Source: Sanguinoderma infundibulare (lineage: Eukaryota > Basidiomycota > Agaricomycetes > Polyporales > Polyporaceae). From it: DNA of 64,000 nucleotides. Each line of letters starts with the position of its first letter. The first letter of the stretch is position 1. The translations under genes were made by a program, and so were the position numbers. The notes beneath the pieces are model-generated. The model was given only the letters and a program-made list of their open reading frames with translations, had not been told where the DNA came from and did no database searches. The stretch lies in contig JAVLRN010000012.1 of NCBI GenBank assembly GCA_032821775.1, forward strand, positions 1,612,001-1,676,000, written 5' to 3'. Shown here in pieces: positions 11,606-24,106 of this stretch.

Positions 11606-13023
11606 CTGTGGACATCAATGGGTAGGGGCTTACAAATGCGGAGGAGGCCTGATGGGCAGTGGGGAGGTGACCGCGGTCAACGGCGGGACGCGTCTGAAAG
11701 TGGGGGGACACGTCAGCGACTGGCGGGATACCGAGGAGAGGGTTACTTGCAGTGGTATCCCGGCAGGCCTTGGTCGGGGTGGCGATAGGGTAAGCGTTGC
11801 GCCCCATGAGGAAAATAGCGGTTGGTATGAGGTGGAAGTTGGGGTGGGAGAGGGTGAGGTATGTGGTAAGCTACACGACGGTGTTTATAACCAGCTGGGG
11901 CAAGTAGGTGCTGTAGTATGTCCGAGGGTCTCGGTCATGATGCATGATGCTTGAATATAGGATTCGACCGTGGCGTCGGTTCAACCAATAAAAAAGGATC
12001 TAGATCCTTGTTGCCTGGCGCAGCGTCCGGGGTAAGAAGATATACCAGAGATGATAAGCCGAGCGGTGAGCGCCGTCCTGCGCCGTCCTGTTGACAAGGT
12101 TCTCTGTTCGAGCATATGACTTGTTTGGCGCCGCATTTACGTTGTGCACCATCTGGTCGATCGCCTCGAACATCGGAAACGAGTGGCAAGCAATTCGTCA
12201 TCTGGATCGAGAAGGAGAGAAGGAATGGCTGTCATCATTTGCAAGACCGTGCCGACTTCGGTGTGTCGGTGGCAAAGTCTTCTCTTCTCTTCTTTGATGG
12301 ACTACGTGGAAAGGTTCCCATATCGCCATTCTAGGAAGCCGCTCAAACTTCCGCGTCCGGAGAGCGATCGGAGACAGTGGCGTGGGTGATGACGGGGCGT
12401 AGCTGTACTTTGCATTTGCTACCATGATTCCACACTCTGACATACATTCACCTTTTCTCGCTGAATGGACCAGAATGCACGAGCCAATGATAGCAGACCT
12501 GTATGTAGCGACACTCGATCGTCAGACGAGCAGCTGCGAGCCCCTCTGGAACCCAACTATCTAAATGCAGTGATTATAGCAACCAGGCAGCCTACTACTT
12601 CTCTATGCCCGGAGTGGCACCGCCGGTCTCCGATCTTGAACTCAAACCGAGCTTGATGGGCGCTGGGTAGAAGGTATTGATGGGCGCAAGAGTGTGCGCG
12701 CGCTGAGAATGCCTGAGGGTCATGACAAGCAAGAGCCACAGACGTCGGCATCGCCGCAGAAGAGGTTCGAAAGGTTCGCAACCAGTCTGCGCGGGCCAAC
12801 TTAAACCAGGGTCACAGTGGCAATGTTTTCCTTGCGTGACGGTCACAAGCCAAGCGTGACACGGCCGTGTGCCGATGCAAGCGCGCTACCCGCCGCCTGC
12901 TTGGAATCGTCCTCCACGTTGTCTCGTTCTGAAACACATCCCCTCGACAGCTTGTGGGCATCGCAACGCCTGCATCACCTTTTCTGGTGTTCGCGGACAT
13001 CAAGCTCGTAGATACCAGCCCTG
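11606..13023. other. Region upstream of the PalA gene, no supported gene
   Basis: About 1.4 kb. The left part may hold 5' exons of the copy-2 unknown gene on the minus strand (frame opening near 11807). The right part contains the promoter and 5' UTR of the palA gene. No other gene is supported. Confidence 0.45.
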
Positions 13024-16000
13024 ATGCCGAATCAGCTATCTATCCCTTTCAAGAGGACCTATGTCATACCCGTTCGGGAAGCAGTGCGACAGTACATCCT
13101 CTCCCATTACAACGACACCCATCCAGACGCGTACAGGTGGGACATTGGGCAGTGGGAGAAGCTCCGCACGGAAGCGGTCAAGAACGTGGTGCATATCGAT
13201 CGCGTCCACGCACTGATTAGGTATGTCTTGTACTACGATACCCTTGATCTTGCGAGCTGCTCATTTTCTGAAGCTATCACGCACAGCTCGTCTTCATCTC
13301 TACGAAAATACCGCACGATGTTCGTCGCATACCCTCTTCAGTTTTCTCTTCGTTCTAAGTCTCCGCTGTACAGATCGGCCTCGAGGTCCCTTATGCGCCT
13401 GTGTTCAGTAGCGATGCTCTTCCGGAGACCTTGAACAACCTTGTCTATGAGCGCGCAGGCATCCTCTTCAATCTTGCCGCTCTGTATTCACAGCTTGGAG
13501 GATTAGAAGACCGCACGACGCCACAAGGGCTCAAACAAGCAATCAAATATTATCAGGCAAGTGATCGTCCGTCCCAAGATTGTGAAACAACCCGCCTGAC
13601 CCCGTTGCAGAGTGCGGCAGGAGCGCTGAACCATTTGATTGCATCAGTCGTGCCACAACTACGGACGACTGTGCCGCCTGAAGACGCCCCATTCGAGCTT
13701 ACGGAACCTTTCCTCCGCGGCTTAGAAGTCCTGATGCTCGCACAAGCACAGGAATGCGTCTGGCAGAGGGCTGTCGTGGGTAAGGGTGTCTCCTCAGCTC
13801 CAATGCCAACAGCGCCCAGCTTCTAATGAATGGACACAGACAATTACAAGAACGGCCTTATTGCGAAACTTGCTTCCAACGTATGGGGTGGCTGAAGTTG
13901 TCGTGCCACTGGCTCGCTCACATATTCGTCCCAGGTATCATCTTTGTACGGTTCTGCGGCCACGCACGTCAAGGAGACATCCATCAGGCACATCTTCCCT
14001 TCTGTGAGCTGCGTGAAGCGGACCGTGAGTTTGGCGACCTTGCGCTTATCGTGTTACCGTAGGCTTGGATCGCTCATGTGGAAACCAAGTCTCTGCATTT
14101 CCAAGCCGCTGCCCAGTACAGGAAGAGTTTGGAGGATCTAGAGGCGCACAAGTACGTACGCTCCACATAATGTTCCGCCGTCTGGCGTGTCTGATCCTAC
14201 TACCTACACAGGTACGGCCATCAAGTCTCACGACTGAAGGAGGCCCAAACCCTGGCGAAGAAAGGATATGACATTGCGAGGCGAGGCGGCCCGGCGCCCA
14301 CGGTTCAACAGGACATTAAGGTCATTATTCCATTGTCGGAATGCTTCTCCGAGTAGCAATTAACGTCAGCTCGCAAACCGTAGTCCATCCTTGATATCGT
14401 GCAGAAGAGCATTTCGCGCGCCGAGCGAGACAACGATCTCATCTACCATCAAGACGTCCCTCCTACGTCCGCACTACCCGCCATACAGGAGGTCTCGATG
14501 GTGCAGCCACTCATCGACGCCGGGCTACAGGACCCGAAGACTGTGATCGGAACCGATGGTGTCATATTTGGGGAGCTTCTCGGATGGGGCGCTCGGCGCG
14601 CTATTGGTATACGTCAGCACTGTCTCCGTATCGACCGCTTCTGACTTCATCACAGAAATTTACAATGACCGACGGCAGAACTGGACCGCAGAAGAGATCA
14701 CAGAACGCGTGCGGCGCTTGGACGACGGAAGCAGAAGGTAATGCATCGCCGAACATTGAGTTCTGGAGTCTAACGTGACGTCGCCATCTCCATGCCAGCG
14801 TGCTTCAATCTTTGAACCTTCCCGCAGCGTTGGAGGCCCTTGATCGGCCTATCGGCCTGCCTCCCAGTTTGCTGAAGAAGGCTGAAGAGGTCCGGTTTGG
14901 GGGCGGTCCTGACCGTATCGAGACATCGATCCGTGATGTCCAAACCCTCGCGAAACACGACGCCGCGCTGCTCGATGAGGTATAGTGGCCTGATGCACCG
15001 ATTGGCATTCGGTCACTCAGGAGGTGTTTCGACAGGCAATGGACATTTTGGATCAGGAAGCCGACGAAGACGAAGCGTTCCGCGAAGCTCACTCGACAGG
15101 GGAGCGCCCACCATCGCACGAAGCCAACAAGGGCCTCATTGAAAAAGAACAACGCTATCGGACCGTGCTCCAGCAGGCGAGAGATAGCGACGAGCTCGTC
15201 CGACAGAAGTGGGAGGAGTGGGAAGAGAACATCGGCCAGCTGACCTGGAGTGAGGTCAGTGCCCTACAACCCTTTTGCCTAGATCCCATCGTTGACTGGT
15301 TTCCGGGTACAGGACGAGCTGGAGAGCTCTATCCCCTCCTCCACCGTGTCCTACACGCAGCGGCCGTCCACAGACCCGGTCCGTGCACACGCGCGTGCCC
15401 TGCGCGCTCTGCTCGAGAAGCTCGACGATCTGACAAAGTCCCGGGAAGAGCTGGCCGCGCGGGTGAGCCGGCTCGCCGGCTCTGACGACATCACGCCCCG
15501 CATCCTCAAGGCCGCATCGGCGATGGAGCAGTGGGTGAACGTACAGCCGGCGATGTTTGAGGACATCTTGGATGAAGAGCTCGCGAAGTATGACAAATTC
15601 CGGGTCCAGCTCGACGATGACGAGAAGAAGCAGGGCGAGCTTCTCGATACCGTGAAGGTGAGGCCGCATATAGGATAGTGTGAACCACACACCCACGTAG
15701 CTGACGCTTACGTATCGCGTGGCCGTCCGATATCGCAGGAGCGCCATGCAGAGTTCTTGCGATCGCGGAAGGAGGACGTGTCGGTAAAAGAGCGGGAGCT
15801 GGCGCTGCAGTCGCTGGACCTGGCGTATCACAAGTACAAGGAGATCACGCGCAATCTGGACGAGGGCTTGAAGGCGAGTTTATTTTATCTTTGCCGGTCG
15901 TCCTGCTTGCTTATTTATTACGGCTGACGCTCCCGTTTACAGTTCTACAACGACTTGGCGGTTATCCTCTCGCAGTTCAGGGATGGGTGCAAGGAGTGGG

Positions 16001-16463
16001 TGGACCTCCGCCGGAACGAGGTCAGGTATGTGGCTCGCTTATACCGGCTTGAAGCAAAGAGAACAACAAGAAATTCGGGGTGGTCCTGGATTTCAAACCT
16101 CTCTGTGTTTTGCTTCGAGTCCTGTTTCAAATCTTTCTGCTTCCTCCTCTCTGAGAAAGTGGCTAACGTTTGAAACTGTATAGCACATTGATGCAGGCGT
16201 TGGGATCTATGCGCATCTCCGAAGCCGCAGTGCGCGAACCGAGCCCAGCTCCCTCGGCACCCCAACCACCCGCGGCCGAACCGGTACCCGCGCCACCGCA
16301 GCAATATAAACCACAGAGCGCTGCGCCCCCTCGCCAGCTACCAGGACACCGCGAGCGCGGGGCTTTGGACTTGCCGCCGCCGGATTCGGATGAGTGGGAA
16401 ATTATGGAGATGCCGCGGGCACCGAGGCAGGCGACGGGCAGGAGGGCAGTCGCGGGGCGATGA
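13024..16463 (+). CDS. palA: pH-response scaffold PalA/Rim20 (BRO1 domain, ALIX family)
   Basis: BRO1-domain protein that links ESCRT-III to ambient-pH signalling (PacC/Rim101 processing) at endosomes. The ATG at 13024 starts MPNQLSIPFKRTYVIPVREA, typical of PalA rather than Bro1. Splicing gives YHAQLVFISTKIPHDIGLEV, then PYAPVFSSDALPETLNNLVY and ERAGILFNLAALYSQLGG, the core of the BRO1 domain. The last third is the helical V-domain (RVSRLAGSDDITPRILKAAS, SVKERELALQSLDLAYHKY) and a Pro-rich tail ending near DEWEIMEMP. At 13557-13610 the intron appears to start with GC (CAG|gcaagt); no in-frame GT donor is available there. The gene looks intact. A Bro1/ALIX role in general sorting is the alternative. 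Confidence 0.92.
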
Positions 16464-17037
16464 TGGTTAGTAGGGGGCATGACCATGGTGTTGGTAATTC
16501 AGGGTCGCTCCGCTGTCGAGATATCGGAATTCAAGAGCGACAAGGAGCGGACGACCACAGCTTCAACGAGTCATAGCGCATACTTATTCGGTTGCTGTGC
16601 AATTACACGGTGCGGTGTATTTCATAAATATGTAGTCCAGGCCCCTGTACCAAAACATCAAAAATATCCCGCGGTTGACCCAATGATGGCAACGTCCTAC
16701 GACGTCCAGATTGCGTCCGAAGGCCAATAGTTCCATGCTTGCTCGCCCAGAAGAAAACCACGACTTCGGAACACTCGTTCGGTTTAGTGATGGGCCGGCC
16801 AGACTCGAAAGCTGGCTTATAGTCACATCGGGCGGGACTGCCAATCGAGCATCGCCATAAGCGCTTTGTGAACAAGGTGAACGACGTCGGCAGCAGGCCA
16901 ACACCGCCTCTTTCTCAGTCGACACATACATAAGCTCGCCGCCTGAGCAGTCTTCAGGCAATCTGTCGGGCGCATCACCCAGGCCTCACTTGTCTTTTTC
17001 GACTCTCGAGCCGCTGAAACCAACCAGATCGATCCCA
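16464..17037. other. Intergenic between palA and the DM9 gene
   Basis: Holds the palA 3' end and the promoter of the DM9-domain gene. Short frames only; no element recognised. Confidence 0.5.
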
Positions 17038-18030
17038 ATGGGTCACCATCGCCGCCGCAGCGTTTCTTCGAGCTCTTCGTCGTCCGATGAAGAGAAAAAG
17101 AAGTGGAAGAAGGACAAGCATCACAAAGACAAGCATCACAAGCATGACAGCAAGCACACGCCATACCCCGTCCCCGGCCACGGCTTTCCGCCGCAGCCTA
17201 TAAGTGTCGGTCACGGAAGCGTTGGCTTCGCCCCACCCCACGCCATCCCCCACGCACCACAAGCACACATGTCCCAAGTACACATGCCCTTCCCCGGCGG
17301 CGATTACGGCGCAGGCCACGGCTTCGCCCCCGCCCCCGTCCCCGTCCCTGTCCCCGGCCGCGACATCCACAGCCCCGCCGGACCTCCCCCAGCCTACTCG
17401 GCGCCCCCGCCCTCGGGCTTCCGCGTCCCGCTGAGCGACAACATGCCGTTCCCCACGCAGCAGGCGGGCCAGCCCGTCTCGCACGACGCCGACGGACGCA
17501 CCCCCGTCTACATCGGCAGCGCGATCTTCGAGCGCGCCGTGCACCCGTGCAAGATCGTGCCCACGTTCCACCCCCCCGCGCGCGTCGCGTGGGGCGGCGG
17601 CGAGCACGAGCACCGCGGGCGGTACGACCTGCTGCCCTTCGATCCGAACACGATGGAGTGGGTCCCCGCGTCCCGCGGCCAGCTTCCGCCCGGGCGCCGG
17701 CCCATCGAGGGCGGGTACGAGGAGAACGGCGAGAAGCTGTACCATGCCCTCGCGATCGTGCATGGGGTGAGGGTGCCCGGGAAGACTGGGGCTCATCTGG
17801 TGAGTGTTTCTCTCCCTCGCCACATATGTGTTGTGCGGAGGTGGGGTTTGCGAGGGTTTGGTTGCTGATGGGCCCGATTGTCAGCGCGGCGCGAACGTTC
17901 CATTCGGCGGTCAGGAGCACTGCGTCGAACACTACGAGGTCTTGTGAGTGTTTACGGCGATGTTCCTTCTCCACCTCCCTTCACGTTCGGCTGATTGCTG
18001 TCTGCGCTATGTAGGGTCTGGCGCCACTGA
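17038..18030 (+). CDS. DM9 (DUF3421) repeat protein with low-complexity N-terminus
   Basis: The ATG at 17038 starts MGHHRRRSVSSSSSSSDEE, then a Lys/His-rich run and a long Pro/Gly/His-rich stretch. From about 17505 the protein has DM9 repeats: PVYIGSAIFERAVHPCKIVP, then YDLLPFDPNTMEWVPAS and ALAIVHGVRVPGKTGAHL. An intron (17800-17884) joins this to RGANVPFGGQEHCVEHYEVL, and a second (17945-18014) to the last codons VWRH. DM9 domains bind mannose-type sugars in some animals and occur in many fungi with no settled role. The disordered basic, Pro-rich half suggests a cytoplasmic scaffold; no signal peptide is seen. In-frame codons upstream of 17038 lack an ATG, which fixes this start. Confidence 0.85.
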
Positions 18031-18328
18031 ACGCCGGAAACACGCCGATTGGCAGGATACCTTTCACCCTCTCGAAGCCCTTCTACGACTTGAGAATGAA
18101 TGAACCGGATGTGATTCATTAGTTTGTACGATTTACGATAGGATGTTCTGGAAATGGGCATGACAATGGCTCGAGCGATCGCACGGATATCACGAACTCC
18201 CCACGGGGTACGCTATGCGGTGCTACTGGAACATCTGTGGTTTATTCAGGGTCCGTCCACGTACAGCCTGGGAGATCGTCGTCGCAAAAAGCATCCAGAC
18301 CCGCTCCGCTGGTCCCGTCCGATAGCAT
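18031..18328. terminator. Convergent 3' intergenic region
   Basis: 298 bp between the stop codons of the DM9 gene and the Wss1-like gene, which face each other. It must hold both transcript ends. No further gene seen. Confidence 0.4.
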
Positions 18329-20636
18329 TCACTCAACGCTCCCCGCCCATGTCAATTCGCCGCGGGGTGTGGCACACGCGGAGCAGGCGAGATGCTCCGG
18401 TTCATTGAGCCTGTGAAGCCGATTAGCAATTGTCCAGATATCCCAACACTTCATATTAAATATAATTGAAAGAAGCCTCATACGAAGGCCGAGAGGCGTG
18501 AAGATAGGCCGCGTACGTACAAGGTGCAAACCTGACACGTCCAACGAGGTTGTATGTTCGCCATCTGTGCGGACGATGGGGTCAAGGTTGTGGGCGTCGG
18601 TGGGCTGCGGCTCCGAATATCCGCGGCGGGCTTCCGTGACGTCTGTACAGCCCGCGAGGACGCACCGCCCAGCTGTCTGCCACCGGAACCACACATCCGA
18701 CGGGACTCCTTTGTTCCAGTGCTCGTTTCTTCTTTCACGAGTGCACCGTAAGAGGGCTTCTGCTGCTTCGCCATCGAGGCTGGTGCGCTGCCGTCCGAAG
18801 CTCGAAGCCACGTTCCCAGCCCGCCCTGTGCCCGCGGGTGAGAGGCGGACGGAAGTTCCTTGTGCTTGCCTTTGCGGGAGGGTGGTACGCTTGAGCTTCC
18901 TGCTGCAGTGCCCCCCATCGGAAGTGATTGCATATCGCACCCCTGCGGCGCGCCGTCTTCTTCGTCGGAAGATAGCTCTATTACGCCTAAGTCTTTGCCT
19001 TTATCTCTTGTCTTGGGACGGGAATGTGGATGGGCGGATGGTTGAGTGAACGTTGGTTTGTCCGGCGGCGGTGGAGACCCAGACCCAGAGGCGACGGGGG
19101 GGAAGATGAAGTCAGAGGAGTAGTCGCGCTGCCAAGCTTTCATGCCGTCCAAGTCAGACTTCTCTGCAGACTCGAGCATGGTCCGGCGGCGGTCCTGGTC
19201 CGTCTCTGCGACCCACTCGTAATCCGAGTCCTCCTCGCTCTCGTCCTCGTCTTCGGACGGCGTTTTGGTTGCCGGAGCGGAAGCATCTGCAGGGCGACGA
19301 CGCATCGAATGAGCATATTGCACGTCGGCGTCGGTCAGCTCGTAGTTGGATATCCGAGTACGGGGCACGTACTTTGGCCTTGTAAAGCGAGGAGGCGGCG
19401 CTCTGCTGCCAAAGCTCGCTCTTCTCTCGCCCGTTTGCTGTCATGCGTTCGCAAGGATCAGCCAAATCCACTGTAGATTGCGAGGCCCAGACCCAGAGCA
19501 AGACCCTGCGTACCTGCCAGCCTGCTTGCGGAACCCGGTGCCCACCTTCTTCTGGTCCGAGTCTTCTATGTCGTCGTTCAGCGCGCGGCCAGTGCCAACG
19601 AAGACCCCCTTCGCTCGCACACGGGTGCCCGGCTTGCGCTTCTTCGCGGTCTGGGCTCCGGTGCGGTTTGACGGCCCTCCGGTCTGTCGGCGGCGACGCT
19701 TCAGGGATGCGGGGCGTGCGCGACTCTGCGCTCCGCCACACTGCAGGGACAGCCGTTCGTGTGAGGAATGCGTATAACGGCGGGGCTTCGGGACCACACA
19801 TACTATGTATTCTGGGAAGTCGCCCGAGTCGAGACCTTGGCTTCCCATCCTCGCGAAGTCGGAGAGGCAGGTGCCAGATGACCAGAAGCCTGTGCTTACA
19901 CGCGTCAGGGCTACTCGACCGGGGAAATCGGGTGTGGAGGGCGCGAACCGTCTCCGTAGTAACCTTGACTCTGCAGCCGTCGGACGTCAGCACGGAGTTT
20001 GGCCCAGAGAGCTTGGAAGGCTGGGCCGTGGTTCATGTGCTGTGCAAGTCGTCATTTGAGTCTCGGACGGCCGTCTGAGAACGATGGCAGATGAGGTCTT
20101 GCTCACTTTGATGTGGGCCAACTAGCCGGTGTGTTGAATATGAGCATCATCGGGGGTTGTTGCGCGCCGAACGGTCTTGCGAGAGATACCCACCTCATGG
20201 CAGAGCGTACTGATGAGCCAGGGTGCCGGGAGAAAGCCCCCGTGAGCACCGCGGAGCACGAGCTCTGAAGATGAAGGCGCAAGACGCGTTTAGGACGTAC
20301 ATGTGGAACTGCCATGGGATGGATGCTCACCTACGGTCTCGCCATTGTTCCAGTTGCGTCCGGCGAAGACTTGGTTGTGCTCGTACTGCCCAAACAACGT
20401 TCGCCACCGCTCCCTCAGCACTGGCAGCCTGATGTCCAACGAAGAGCATTCACCTCTTCGAAGCTGTTCACCGCGAAGCCCTCCGCCTTCATGAGGGGTC
20501 GGACCTGCGCGGCCAGTGCGCGGAGCAGCTGCCTCGCCTCCTCTTCCGCGTGGGGATCCCCCACGGTCAGCGGGGTGATAAAGTTGATGTGCGGGTTCGG
20601 GTTCGCCTCCTTCTCATTGAACCTAACGTGAACCAT
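18329..20636 (-). CDS. WSS1: Wss1-like WLM metalloprotease with RanBP2 zinc finger
   Basis: WLM-family protease related to Wss1/Spartan, which degrades proteins crosslinked to DNA in a SUMO- and DNA-linked way. The ATG at 20634-20636 begins MVHVRFNEKEANPNPHINFI. Downstream exons give VLRGAHGGFLPAPWLISTLC and then the catalytic motif HELAHIKHMNHGPAF. That motif is split over three exons; the middle one is only 15 nt (20107-20121, LAHIK). A basic segment follows (KRRRRQTGGPSNRTG), then an acidic one (SEDEDESEEDSDYEWV). A possible SUMO-interacting stretch (VIELSSDEED) lies before a C-terminal zinc finger, WTCQVCTL then EHLACSACATP. The end is GELTWAGSVE. All zinc-binding His and the Glu are present. 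Confidence 0.93.
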
Positions 20637-21018
20637 ACTTGATTCTCGCAGAGCCAGGGCGTCGAGCAAGAGCGCAAGCGCAGGGGTCGAGAGCGGCGTG
20701 TGGTCGCTGCCAAGGGCGGTGGGAGAATCGGGGGCGCACGATCGAGCTCGACGCGTCTCGCGTGGGCGTGACGGGGCGCGACTCGCGCGCTCCGTCACTG
20801 TCGCCTGTAGATTGGCTTTTGGCCACGATCGGGCGGGTTATCTTCTGCGGTACCCAAAACCGTGCCATTCTCGCCGCGGCCTCGTCTCTGCTTCTCGCAC
20901 GTTCGCCTTTCTATCTCGCCATCTCGCCCGCTTGAACGCGCGGCCTTCAAATACCCCTTGTGCTAGTCCTGCGCCCGTTTGAGAATCCCCCTTTCACATC
21001 ACCTCACCTGAGTCCAAG
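20637..21018. promoter_or_regulatory. Divergent promoter, Wss1-like gene and phosphofructokinase
   Basis: 382 bp between two start codons facing away from each other. The right part is CT-rich (20870-21010), as is common upstream of strongly expressed fungal glycolytic genes. No clear TATA box. Confidence 0.5.
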
Positions 21019-24000
21019 ATGTCGAACGCGACGGCGGGGAAGAAGATGAAGCTCGCGGTGCTCACGTCGGGCGGAGACAGCGCGGGTATGAACGCGGTGG
21101 TACGCGCGGTAGTCAAGACTGCGATTATCAAGTGCGATCTCTTTTTTGCTCAGTATATCCGTGTGCGACTCTGACCCCACCGATCCTCATGCAGGGGCTG
21201 CGAGACATGGATCGTCCGTGAGGGCTACGAGGGGCTCGTTCGCGGAAACGACGCCGGCCATCGTCACAACCAGAACCAGAACACGCCGGAAAGGCCAGGG
21301 ACCCCGCGGGTCAAGAGCCCTGAAGCAGTTGAGGCGGACAGTTTCCTGCAGAACCTGCGTTATGGAGACGGGGACTTGCTGAGGGACGGGACAGGAGATC
21401 ACCCGGGCGGTAGGACGCTCAAAGGTCGCTACATTGTGCGCGTGGGTTGGGACGATGTCCGCGGCTGGTTCACCGAAGTAAGCACCCTGTTATCTGTCCT
21501 CTCCAATTATCGTAACTCAAGACCAAGTGGGTAATCATGCGTAGGGTGGAACACTCATTGGTACCGCTCGCTCCAAGACATTCCGGACCCGCGAGGGGCG
21601 TATCGCCGCAACCCACAACATGATCAAGGAGGGCATCGACGCTCTCGTCGTATGTGGCGGAGACGGCTCCCTCACCGGTGCGGATGTCTTCCGTGCCGAA
21701 TGGCCGGGGCTCGTGAGCGAGCTGCACGCCTCAGGCAAGATCACTGAGGAGCAGGCATCCAACCATGCCCACCTCAAGATCGTCGGTCTCGTCGGTTCTA
21801 TCGACAACGACATGTCCATGACCGACCTCACCATCGGCGCGCCCACGGCCCTTCATCGTATATGCGAGAGCATCGACAATATCAACTCGACCGCCTACTC
21901 CCACTCTCGCGCGTTCGTCTTGGAGGTCATGGGGCGCCATTGCGGTTGGCTTGCGCTCATGGCTGGCGTTAGGTATGGCAGTCCGAGTTGTTCGAGACCA
22001 ATTCCAGGCTGACTTCAAGTTATCGTCAGCTGCGGCGCAGATTTCATCTTCATCCCGGAGAGCCCACCTGACGCCGACAACTGGGCCGATGAGATGTGCA
22101 AGATGATCCAGAGTGTACGCTTCTTTCTAATTTTGCGCATATAGTCGATGTTCAGCACACGTCTAGCACCGAGACGTCGGAAAGCGCAAGACGATCGTCA
22201 TTGTTGCAGAAGGCGCGATCGACAGCAAGCTCCAGCCCATTCGCGCCGACCATGTCAAGGACATCCTCTCCGAGCGTCTTGGGCTCGACACCCGTGTTAC
22301 TACCCTCGGTCATACCCAGCGTGGTGGCAGGCCCTGTGCTATGGATCGGATTTTGGTACGTCTGTGGGGATTATGCGGCAATGAACGTTGACGATGAACC
22401 CCGCTATGATAGCCGACGCTACAGGGTGTCGAAGCCGTCGAAGCCCTGTTGGAGGCGACCCCAGACACGCCATCCTACATGATCGGGGTTCGCGAGAACA
22501 AGATTACACGCGTTCCCCTGATGGATGCGGTTAAGATGGTGCGTCGCGGGATATCGTCTCGTACGAGGTTAATCTGGCACGCTGACGATCGGGTCCTTTG
22601 TGCGGATTGCGGCCAGACACGCGAAGTTGCGCAAGCGATCTCAGAGAAGGACTTCGAGAAGGCGATGTCGCTACGTGACCCTGAGTTCTGCGAGGGCTTG
22701 GAGGGCTTCTATGCGACTTCGGTGCTCGAGAGCGAGCCCAAGTTGCCTCACCATCTCGTAAGTATCGTTATCTTGTGACTGTATGCGTGACTCACAGTAA
22801 GTTTAGCGTATGCGCGTAGCGATCATGCAGTAAGTTTCGAAATCATACGTTATCCATTCTGTCCTAACGTCCCGAAGCGTTGGCGCTCCCGCTGGAGGTA
22901 TGAATGCGGCCACCCGAACCGCTGTGCGCTACTGTATCCGTCAGGGACACAAGCCATTCGCAATCAACAACGGCTTTGTAGGGCTGCTTGACGACAACGT
23001 TGTCCAACTCTCCTGGCTCGGGGTGGACAACTGGATGACGCGTGGCGGGTCCGAGCTCGGCACGAACCGCAAGCTGCCGGACATCGACTTGGGAGCGGTT
23101 GCGGCGAAGTTCCAGCAGTACAACTTCCACGCATTCATCATGATCGGCGGCTTTGAGGCGTTCAGCTCGCTGCTGATCCTCGAGCAGGGCAGGAAGTACT
23201 ACCCGGCGTTCAACATCCCGATGGTGCACCTGCCGGCGACGATCTCGAACAACGTGCCGCTGACGGAGTACAGCTTGGGGAGCGACACGAGCTTGAACGC
23301 GCTCGTGGACGCATGCGACGCGATCAAGCAGAGCGCGTCGGCGAGCCGGAATCGGGTGTTCGTGGTCGAGACGCAGGGCGGGAAGTGTGGGTACATCGCG
23401 ACGATGGGCGCGCTTGCGGTGGGTTGTTGTAAGAGCTTTGATTTGCGGTTGGTTTGGCTGATTGTGTTTTGGGACAGACGGGTGCGGTTATTGTGTACAC
23501 GCCCGAACGTGGCATCGACCTGGATATGCTCCGGAACGACGTCAAGTTCTTGAAGCGGCGGTACTTGTTAGACTCGAAGGGCAAAGCCGAGGGACGTCTT
23601 GTGCTTAGGTAAACAATACCTCTAGCTGCCAGCATTCATTCTATAAGAACTCACTGTAAATAAAACATAGGAACGAGGTGTCGTCGGACGTTTACACGAC
23701 TGACGTGATCACAAAGATGTTCAAAGAGGAAGGCGGCTCGCTCTTTGACTCGCGTTCGGCCTCGCTTGGCCACACGCTACAGGGCGGCATTCCATCACCA
23801 ATGGACCGTGCGCGGGCGGTGCGCCTCTCGCTGAAGTGCATGAGCTTCCTCGAGAAGCACCACGAGCTGCTGCTCAAGCAGCAGAGTCGGACGAAGCAGG
23901 CCCCACCGGAGAGTGCGGCGATCATTACGATCCAGGGGACGTCCGTGCAGTGGGTGGGCGTGCAGGACATGGTGGAGCATGCGGACATGAAGAACCGGAG

Positions 24001-24106
24001 GGGCAAGCATACGTGGTGGGAAGAACACAGAGAGCTGGTGGAGGCTCTCGTCGCCCGGCCGCAGATTTTGGCGAAGGGGAAGAGGGAGGAAACGGTTCAC
24101 CACTGA
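21019..24106 (+). CDS. PFK1: ATP-dependent 6-phosphofructokinase
   Basis: Catalyses fructose-6-phosphate + ATP to fructose-1,6-bisphosphate, the committed step of glycolysis. The ATG at 21019 starts a basic N-terminus, then [20 protein letters not shown] (ATP site). Further motifs of the catalytic half are [33 protein letters not shown] and [16 protein letters not shown]. The second, regulatory half is the usual eukaryotic internal duplication: [37 protein letters not shown] and [18 protein letters not shown]. Between the first two motifs is a low-complexity insert rich in Asn/Gln/Pro (from 21253, [17 protein letters not shown]). The stop is at 24104-24106. Introns are frequent and short; the reading looks intact. 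Allosteric control is expected from the family but not visible here. Confidence 0.96.

Noticed and set aside
16990..17868. Earlier start for the DM9 protein at 16990
   Set aside because: The codon at 16990 is TTG; the first ATG in frame is 17038 and fits a normal start.
16975..17974. Long minus-strand frames opposite the DM9 gene
   Set aside because: Shadows of a GC-rich gene; compositions are Arg/Gly- or Arg/Ala-biased with no motifs.
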